Assembly: GCA_947591115.1 (NCBI GenBank)
Contig: CANQCX010000093.1
Span: 1-7,672 of the forward strand
Direction of reading: 5' to 3'
Origin: an uncultured Lachnospiraceae bacterium
Lineage (GTDB): Bacteria > Bacillota > Clostridia > Lachnospirales > Lachnospiraceae
DNA: 7,672 bases
Below, piece by piece: positions 1 through 4,298 of this stretch (positions are counted from its first letter, which is position 1; the number at the start of each line of letters is the position of its first letter). The position numbers and the translations under genes were made by a program. The notes under the pieces are model-generated. The model had not been told where the DNA came from. It did no database searches and was given only the letters and a program-made list of their open reading frames with translations.

Positions 1-2
1 TA

Positions 3-125
3 ACAGGAACCCTTCCGAAGCAGAAGGGGATTTTTAAGAAAGATTTGAACAAACGCCGAAACTTTTCGGGGCCGAAATGCGCCCGTTTGATCGACGGCGT
101 CATTCAAATAGATACCTATACATAA
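3..125 (+). CDS. minC: Septum site-determining protein MinC, C-terminal end (partial)
   Basis: Only the last 40 codons are present, open from the left edge of the window to a TAA at 123-125. The other two forward frames meet stops within the first 50 bases. The translated tail ends in PKCARLIDGVIQIDTYT. This resembles the last strand of the MinC C-terminal beta-helix, which in the family reads roughly P-x-I-A-x-[IV]-x-[DN]-G-x-I-x-I-x-P. MinC is the FtsZ inhibitor that MinD recruits to the membrane to block division near the poles. The gene lies 27 bases upstream of minD, the usual order in clostridia and in E. coli. The piece is too short to identify alone, so the call rests on the short terminal match plus position. 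The Lys/Arg-rich stretch before it (KKDLNKRR) fits the variable linker seen before the last strand in some homologues. Confidence 0.7.
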   Translation, partial: TGTLPKQKGIFKKDLNKRRNFSGPKCARLIDGVIQIDTYT

Positions 126-136
126 TTCAATTTCAC

Positions 137-142
137 AGGAGG
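137..142 (+). promoter_or_regulatory. Ribosome binding site of minD
   Basis: A perfect AGGAGG lies 10 bases before the minD ATG, in the 27-base gap after the minC stop. It fixes the minD start. Confidence 0.85.
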
Positions 143-152
143 TTTTGTTTTC

Positions 153-965
153 ATGGGTGAAGCGATTGTTTTCACTTCAGGAAAAGGCGGTGTCGGCAAG
201 ACAACAACAATTGCCAACATCGGTACGGGACTTTCACAGTTAGAGAAAAAAGTCGTCATGCTCGATACGGACATGGGACTTCGGAATTTGGATGTTGTTA
301 TGGGACTGGAAGACCGGATTACCTATAATCTGATGGATCTTCTGGAAAACCGCTGCCGGCTGAATCAGGCGTTGATCCGCGATAAGAGGTATCCGAACCT
401 CTACATGATTCCGGCTGCGCTGCACTGCAGAAAAGTTAAGGATTACGAAGAAAAACTAAAGACTCTGATCTCACAATTGAAAAAGGAATTTGATTTCTGC
501 CTGATCGACAGTCCTGCCGGAATCGACGACGGTTTCCACTTTGCCATTTCGGCTGCCGACCGCGCTATTTTGGTAACAACCCCGCACATTTCCGCGGTAA
601 GGGACGCCGGAAGGGTTCTCTATCTGCTCGAGGGGCGTCAGTTCCACAACGTGGAGCTGCTGATCAACGAGACCAATGAACGGATGATGAAAAAACACAA
701 TATGCTCTCCAAAGAGGACGTGGAGGAGGTGCTTGGAATGGAAAGCATCGGCTGCATTCCGTCCGATGAAAAGGTCATTATCAGCCAGAACAAAGGGATT
801 CCGGTCGTTTCCATCAAATCCCGCGCGGGAAAACAGTTTCTGGCAGTGGCCAAAGAGCTTACGGTCGAACGGGTAGTTCCGGTGGAGTTAGACGACTGTC
901 CGCCGGAAAAAACCGAAAAAAAGCGCTATTTTTTCCGCAGAAAGGAATACAATTATGAGGTATAG
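153..965 (+). CDS. minD: Septum site-determining ATPase MinD
   Basis: This 270-residue ParA/MinD-family ATPase binds the membrane as an ATP dimer, recruits MinC, and is released when MinE stimulates hydrolysis. The deviant Walker A loop GKGGVGKTT is at residues 10-18, with signature Lys11 and P-loop Lys16. Switch I (DTDMGLRNLD, 38-47) carries Asp40. The Walker B/switch II segment FCLIDSPAGID (115-125) carries Asp119. The length matches the family. The C-terminal tail KKRYFFRRKEY (about 256-266) is basic and aromatic and occupies the place of the amphipathic membrane-targeting helix; it is more aromatic than the KKGFLKRLFGG tail of E. coli. The start is set by AGGAGG at 137-142. The last 11 bases overlap minE, so the two are probably translationally coupled. 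Confidence 0.96.
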   Translation: MGEAIVFTSGKGGVGKTTTIANIGTGLSQLEKKVVMLDTDMGLRNLDVVMGLEDRITYNLMDLLENRCRLNQALIRDKRYPNLYMIPAALHCRKVKDYEEKLKTLISQLKKEFDFCLIDSPAGIDDGFHFAISAADRAILVTTPHISAVRDAGRVLYLLEGRQFHNVELLINETNERMMKKHNMLSKEDVEEVLGMESIGCIPSDEKVIISQNKGIPVVSIKSRAGKQFLAVAKELTVERVVPVELDDCPPEKTEKKRYFFRRKEYNYEV

Positions 966-1158
966 AAGGGAACTTTCGAATTCCATTGCAAAAGAGCGGC
1001 TGAAGCTGATGATCGAATCGGAGCCGGTGGAATGCGCGCCGGATCTGATGGCGCGAATGAAAAAAGAAATTTCCGACATTGTAAGCCGGTATTTTGAGAT
1101 CAATCCGGAAAAATACGAGATAAAAGTGATTTTAAAGCAAACCAAAAAGAGAGCTTAA
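955..1158 (+). CDS. minE: Cell division topological specificity factor MinE, short form
   Basis: This 67-residue protein stimulates the MinD ATPase and sets where the MinCD inhibitor acts. The MinD-contact helix is clear: IAKERLKLMI at residues 11-20 aligns with E. coli IAKERLQIIV, including the key Arg-Leu (R15, L16). The topological-specificity core follows, with a helix at about 33-46 and YFEINPEKYEIKVIL at about 46-60. Two parts are short. The N-terminal MALLDFF-type membrane-targeting segment is replaced by the polar MRYRREL. The protein also ends after the first C-terminal strand, without the last roughly 15 residues of the 88-residue E. coli protein. The start has an AAAGGAA ribosome site at 941-947 and overlaps minD by 11 bases. 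The TAA is followed after one base by the rodA ATG, leaving no room for a longer tail. Confidence 0.9.
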   Translation: MRYRRELSNSIAKERLKLMIESEPVECAPDLMARMKKEISDIVSRYFEINPEKYEIKVILKQTKKRA

Positions 1159-1159
1159 T

Positions 1160-2302
1160 ATGTTAAAACAATATCAACTAAAGAACTATCATTTTCAGTT
1201 AATTATCTATTTATCCGCTTTAACGATCATCGGGATACTGATCATCGGAAGCGCCGAGAAGTCCGTCCAGAGCAAGCAGATCTTCGGCTTCCTTATGGGA
1301 TTGGTCCTTATGGTAGCGATATCGCTGATGGACTATTCGTTTATTTTGAGGTTCCGCTGGTTTTATTATGTCGGAATTCTCGGCCTTCTGCTGCTGGTTC
1401 CGCTGATTGGGCAGATCAGCGGCGGCGCAAAACGGTGGATTGAGATCGCAGGAATCCGTTTTCAGCCTTCGGAGCTTGCCAAAATCGTCATGATCCTGTT
1501 TTTCGCTTCGTTTTTTATGAAGCATCAGGAGAAGATCAACACGCCCAAAATACTTGCCCTATCGCTGGTTCTGGCAGGGATCCCGCTTTTGCTGATCTTA
1601 AAACAGCCGGATCTGTCTACTACGATCGTAACGGCAATTATTTTTGTTGTCCTCTTGTTTATTAGCGGATTAAGTTATAAAATAATAGTAACGGTACTTG
1701 GGATAACGATACCGGCGGCGATCGTGGCGATCAGTTATATTCTGCGCCATGCGGAAGAAATGATCAATTCCGGAAGCGATTCCGCATATCAGATGATGCG
1801 GATCATGTCATGGCTGGATCCGACCAATCCGAAATATTCGGACAGGGCGGCGCAGCAGCAGAATTCCATTATGGCGATCGGTTCCGGACAGCTATGGGGA
1901 AAGGGTCTGAATAATTCGGCGGTTACCTCCATGAAAAACGCCAATTATATCATCGAACCGCAGACAGACTTTATCTTTGCCGTAGCAGGAGAGGAGCTTG
2001 GATTTGTCGGGACGCTGATCATCATTGTATTGTTTTTTCTGATCGTGATGGAATGCATTCTGATCGGAAGAAAAGCAAAAGATCTGGCAGGACGTCTGAT
2101 CTGCTGCGGGATGGCTGCGCTGGTAGGATTCCAGTGTTTTGTAAATATCTGTGTGGCAACCGGACTGATGCCGAATACCGGCGTGACGCTGCCGTTTGTG
2201 AGCTATGGGCTGACTTCGTTGGTCTCTTTATATATCGGCATGGGATTTGTACTGAATGTTGGCTTGCAGCCGAAAAAATACACCAGGGGGGTTTATCTAT
2301 GA
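1160..2302 (+). CDS. rodA: SEDS-family peptidoglycan glycosyltransferase (RodA/FtsW type)
   Basis: This 380-residue polytopic membrane protein would polymerise lipid II into glycan strands with a partner class B penicillin-binding protein that is not in this window. About ten hydrophobic segments run from residue 14 to 370. Family motifs are GGAKRWIEIAGIRFQPSELAK (88-108), KQPDLSTT (148-155) and MPNTGVTLPFVSYGLTSL (337-354). EPQTDFIFAVAGEELGF (266-282) contains Asp270, which corresponds to the catalytic Asp of RodA/FtsW. RodA and FtsW are hard to separate by eye. The place after minE and before mgsA, and the absence of mur genes nearby, favour RodA. The ribosome site (GAGAG, 1149-1153) is weak and lies inside minE, so translation probably depends on coupling to minE. 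The TGA overlaps the mgsA ATG by four bases. Confidence 0.92.
   Translation: MLKQYQLKNYHFQLIIYLSALTIIGILIIGSAEKSVQSKQIFGFLMGLVLMVAISLMDYSFILRFRWFYYVGILGLLLLVPLIGQISGGAKRWIEIAGIRFQPSELAKIVMILFFASFFMKHQEKINTPKILALSLVLAGIPLLLILKQPDLSTTIVTAIIFVVLLFISGLSYKIIVTVLGITIPAAIVAISYILRHAEEMINSGSDSAYQMMRIMSWLDPTNPKYSDRAAQQQNSIMAIGSGQLWGKGLNNSAVTSMKNANYIIEPQTDFIFAVAGEELGFVGTLIIIVLFFLIVMECILIGRKAKDLAGRLICCGMAALVGFQCFVNICVATGLMPNTGVTLPFVSYGLTSLVSLYIGMGFVLNVGLQPKKYTRGVYL
2285..2291 (+). promoter_or_regulatory. Ribosome binding site of the mgsA homologue
   Basis: AGGGGGG lies inside the last codons of rodA, seven bases before the ATG at 2299. It supports this start over any in-frame start further upstream, all of which would lie deep in rodA. 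Confidence 0.7.
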
Positions 2303-2694
2303 ACATAGGACTTGTAGCGCATGATTCCAAAAAGAAACTAATGCAGAATTTTTGTATTGCCTATCGCGGGATTTTATGCAAAAATGAGCTTTTTGCGACC
2401 GGTACGACGGGAAGGCTGATCGAAGAAGTCGCCAATTTATCCGTTCACAAGTATCTGGTCGGTCATTTGGGCGGTATGCAGCAGCTTGGTTCGCAGATCG
2501 AGCACAATGAAATGGATCTTGTCATTTTTCTGCGGGATCCGTTAAAACCGAAGTCTCACGAACCGGAGGTCAATATTATCGTGCGTTTATGCGATGAATA
2601 CAACATTCCGATCGCCACCAACCTTGCGACGGCGGAATTACTGATAAAATCTTTGGATAGAGGAGATTTGGACTGGCGTGACATGTATAGATAA
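2299..2694 (+). CDS. mgsA: Methylglyoxal synthase homologue with altered catalytic positions
   Basis: The protein has 131 residues and aligns over its whole length with MgsA, which converts dihydroxyacetone phosphate to methylglyoxal and phosphate. Shared features are IGLVAHD at residues 3-9 (His8 and Asp9 match E. coli His19 and Asp20), phosphate-binding ATGTTG at 33-38, LVIFLRDPL at 74-82 (Asp80 matches Asp91), His87 (matches His98) and IPIATNLATAE at 103-113. Two catalytic positions differ. GGMQQLG has Met60 where E. coli has the base Asp71. HEPEV has Glu90 where E. coli has Asp101 and, as I recall it, B. subtilis reads HEPDV. Family membership is secure but activity is doubtful. The start is ATG 2299, overlapping the rodA stop as ATGA. 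The end overlaps the next gene by 17 bases. Confidence 0.85.
   Translation: MNIGLVAHDSKKKLMQNFCIAYRGILCKNELFATGTTGRLIEEVANLSVHKYLVGHLGGMQQLGSQIEHNEMDLVIFLRDPLKPKSHEPEVNIIVRLCDEYNIPIATNLATAELLIKSLDRGDLDWRDMYR
2659..2665 (+). promoter_or_regulatory. Ribosome binding site supporting a GTG start
   Basis: AGAGGAG lies inside the end of mgsA, 12 bases before the GTG at 2678. The ATG at 2683 is in another frame. The next in-frame ATG falls within the signal peptide, so GTG 2678 is the sensible start. Confidence 0.65.
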
Positions 2695-3670
2695 TACCAA
2701 AAAAACAAACCGAATAAAACTGCTATGCATTTTTTGTGTAGCAGCTCTTTTTATGGGCGGCTGCGGCAAAGAAGCGGACGTTGAGCATCCTTATCAGGTG
2801 TATTCCTCCGCAGTCAGCAATTTTGACCTTGATACGGCGGGAGCGGATTTTTTTGCGGAGAAGCTCTGCGTGACAAGCGATATGAATTTCGGAACGGATC
2901 AGACGGATTCGCAGGTGGCGCAGGGCGCGGGCGTTTTCAATCTGGACCGCGCGCAGGTGGAGTACAGCCAGAATCTGTTCGAGAAGCTCTATCCGGCAAG
3001 CACGACGAAGATTCTGACCGCTTATATCATCTTAAAATACGGCAATCCGGATGATATGGTTACCGTCAGTGAAAACGCTGTCAATCAGGCGTCCGATTCC
3101 TCCGTATGTGGATTAAAGGCGGGAGACGTTATCAGCGTACGGGATCTGCTTTACGGTCTGATGCTGGCGAGCGGCAACGACGCCGCGATCGCGCTTGCCG
3201 AGTATTATTCCGGAAGCATTGAGGCGTTTGCCGAAGTCATGAATCAGGAAGCGTTAAAGCTGGGCGCATCCGGCAGCCATTTTGTCAATCCGAACGGACT
3301 TCCGGATGAAAATCACTATACAACGGTTTATGATATGTATCTGATGTTTTCTGCGGCGGTAAATCTGGACGAGTTTGTTACCATCATCAGTACGCCCGAA
3401 TTTGAGACGTCCTATACGGATGCCGGAGGCGGCACCGTTACCAAAAAGTGGAAAAATACCAACCAGTATGTCAACGGCGATCGGGACATGCCGCAGGACG
3501 TTCATGTCATCGGAGGAAAAACGGGCACGACCCATGCGGCAGGCTACTGTCTCTGCCTGTATTCTACCAATGCCGAAAACGAACGCATCATCAGCATTGT
3601 CTTTAAAGCGGACGGCCGTTCGAACCTGTATCTGTTAATGGATCAGATTTTATCCGGCTTTGCGAATTAG
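2678..3670 (+). CDS. D-alanyl-D-alanine carboxypeptidase, lipoprotein type (peptidase S11)
   Basis: This 330-residue penicillin-binding protein would remove the terminal D-Ala from peptidoglycan stem pentapeptides outside the membrane. The three active-site motifs are intact and well ordered: SxxK at 108-111 (STTK, Ser108 nucleophile), SxN at 165-167 (SGN) and KTG at 281-283. The N-terminus has a basic segment, a hydrophobic core and a lipobox-like FMGGC with Cys29 as the probable lipidation site. The protein stops shortly after the peptidase domain. It lacks both the PBP5-type C-terminal beta domain and the C-terminal amphipathic anchor common in DacA and DacF, and appears to rely on the lipid anchor. 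Residues 30-80 look like a spacer. It starts with GTG inside mgsA and is the last gene before a new promoter. DacF is the nearest named relative, but I leave the symbol blank. Confidence 0.9.
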   Translation: MTCIDNTKKTNRIKLLCIFCVAALFMGGCGKEADVEHPYQVYSSAVSNFDLDTAGADFFAEKLCVTSDMNFGTDQTDSQVAQGAGVFNLDRAQVEYSQNLFEKLYPASTTKILTAYIILKYGNPDDMVTVSENAVNQASDSSVCGLKAGDVISVRDLLYGLMLASGNDAAIALAEYYSGSIEAFAEVMNQEALKLGASGSHFVNPNGLPDENHYTTVYDMYLMFSAAVNLDEFVTIISTPEFETSYTDAGGGTVTKKWKNTNQYVNGDRDMPQDVHVIGGKTGTTHAAGYCLCLYSTNAENERIISIVFKADGRSNLYLLMDQILSGFAN

Positions 3671-3673
3671 TGA

Positions 3674-3702
3674 TTGTATTTTCTGTGCATATATACTATA
3701 AT
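3674..3702 (+). promoter_or_regulatory. Probable sigma-A promoter for the P-loop gene
   Basis: A perfect TATAAT at 3697-3702 has TTGTAT 17 bases upstream (3674-3679), matching the -35 consensus only in its first half. The predicted start near 3709 gives a leader of about 58 bases before the ATG at 3767. It begins just after the carboxypeptidase stop. I see no terminator between the two, so readthrough from the min operon is also possible. Confidence 0.55.
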
Positions 3703-3752
3703 TACATTATCGGAAAAAGGCTTTTTGTCAAATTTTACAACTTATAATATCC

Positions 3753-3758
3753 AGGAGG
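3753..3758 (+). promoter_or_regulatory. Ribosome binding site that sets the P-loop gene start
   Basis: AGGAGG lies eight bases before ATG 3767. The open frame extends upstream to 3674, but that part would include the promoter and has no ribosome site, so 3767 is the start. Confidence 0.85.
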
Positions 3759-3766
3759 AAGATGCC

Positions 3767-4189
3767 ATGATTGAAATCATATGCGGCGAAAAAGGAAAGG
3801 GCAAAACAAAAGAACTTTTAGACAAGGTAAACACATCGGTTAAGACGGCGACGGGAAATGTCGTCTATCTGGATAAAAGCCAGAAACACATGTATGAATT
3901 AAGCAATAAGGTTCGTTTGATCAACGTAATGGATTATCCGGTTACCAACTGTGATGAATTTCTGGGATTTATTTGTGGTATCGTTTCGCAGGATAATGAT
4001 TTGGAAGAAATGTATCTGGACAGCTTCTTGACCATTGCAAATCTTACGGAAGAGGCCGAGATCGTTAAGGCGATCGAAAAATTAGACGTCATCAGCGAAA
4101 AATACAAGGTACGATTTATTTTAAGCGTGTCCAAGAACAAACAGGATTTGCCGGAGTGTGCAAAGGCAAAGGTTGTCATTTCTTTATAA
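3767..4189 (+). CDS. Small P-loop NTP-binding protein of unknown function
   Basis: The protein has 140 residues and begins with a strand leading straight into a Walker A motif: IICGEKGKGKTK, with GEKGKGKT at residues 7-14 and Lys13 as the expected phosphate-binding lysine. Further hydrophobic strands are NVVYLD (about 32-37), VRLINV, EEMYLDSFLTI and VRFILSVS. This fits a compact five-stranded P-loop fold; the Asp in MYLDSF is a possible Walker B acid, but that is a guess. It has no signal peptide or membrane segment and should be cytoplasmic. I recall short proteins like this in Lachnospiraceae genomes, some automatically labelled as PilT-like, but at this size it lacks the PilT domains and I do not use that name. 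It has its own probable promoter and terminator, so it seems to be a single-gene unit. Confidence 0.8.
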   Translation: MIEIICGEKGKGKTKELLDKVNTSVKTATGNVVYLDKSQKHMYELSNKVRLINVMDYPVTNCDEFLGFICGIVSQDNDLEEMYLDSFLTIANLTEEAEIVKAIEKLDVISEKYKVRFILSVSKNKQDLPECAKAKVVISL

Positions 4190-4204
4190 TACATAGGAAT
4201 ATTC

Positions 4205-4241
4205 CGGGTGCTGGTCTTTCAGCACCCGTTGTTTTTCTTTT
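4205..4241 (+). terminator. Intrinsic terminator after the P-loop gene
   Basis: A perfect nine-base stem, CGGGTGCTG (4205-4213) with CAGCACCCG (4220-4228), has a six-base loop and is followed by TTGTTTTTCTTTT. It starts 15 bases after the stop codon and should separate this gene from the one downstream. Confidence 0.93.
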
Positions 4242-4282
4242 CGTGGCAAAATACGAAGTTTTTATGACAAGGATGTGCGAAT

Positions 4283-4288
4283 AGGAGG
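4283..4288 (+). promoter_or_regulatory. Ribosome binding site that sets the start of the ATP-grasp gene
   Basis: AGGAGG lies ten bases before ATG 4299. An in-frame GTG at 4275 would place this site inside the coding region and has no ribosome site of its own, so 4299 is preferred. I could not find a convincing -35/-10 pair in the 40 bases between the terminator and this site. Confidence 0.85.
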
Positions 4289-4298
4289 AAGACGCGTC

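Noticed and set aside
1140..1200. A frameshift that cut off the end of MinE
   Set aside because: The minE stop is followed after one base by a well-supported SEDS start. I see no leftover MinE-like strand in the other frames, so the short form looks native.
3712..3727. Possible hairpin AAAAAGGCTTTTT after the promoter
   Set aside because: The arms leave almost no loop and are A-T only, so a stable terminator or attenuator is unlikely.
3743..3748. Second perfect TATAAT upstream of the P-loop gene
   Set aside because: Transcription from it would start at or inside the ribosome site. The nearest -35-like TTGTCA (3725-3730) is only 12 bases away, too close for a normal promoter.
3674..3766. Longer N-terminus for the P-loop protein
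   Set aside because: The extra codons cover the probable promoter. Only ATG 3767 has an AGGAGG, and it places the Walker A motif at the normal distance from the N-terminus.
4242..4282. Promoter for the ATP-grasp gene
   Set aside because: Candidates such as TACGAA (4252-4257) and TATGAC (4263-4268) match -10 poorly and have no fair -35 at 16-18 bases. A promoter must exist somewhere, but I cannot point to it.
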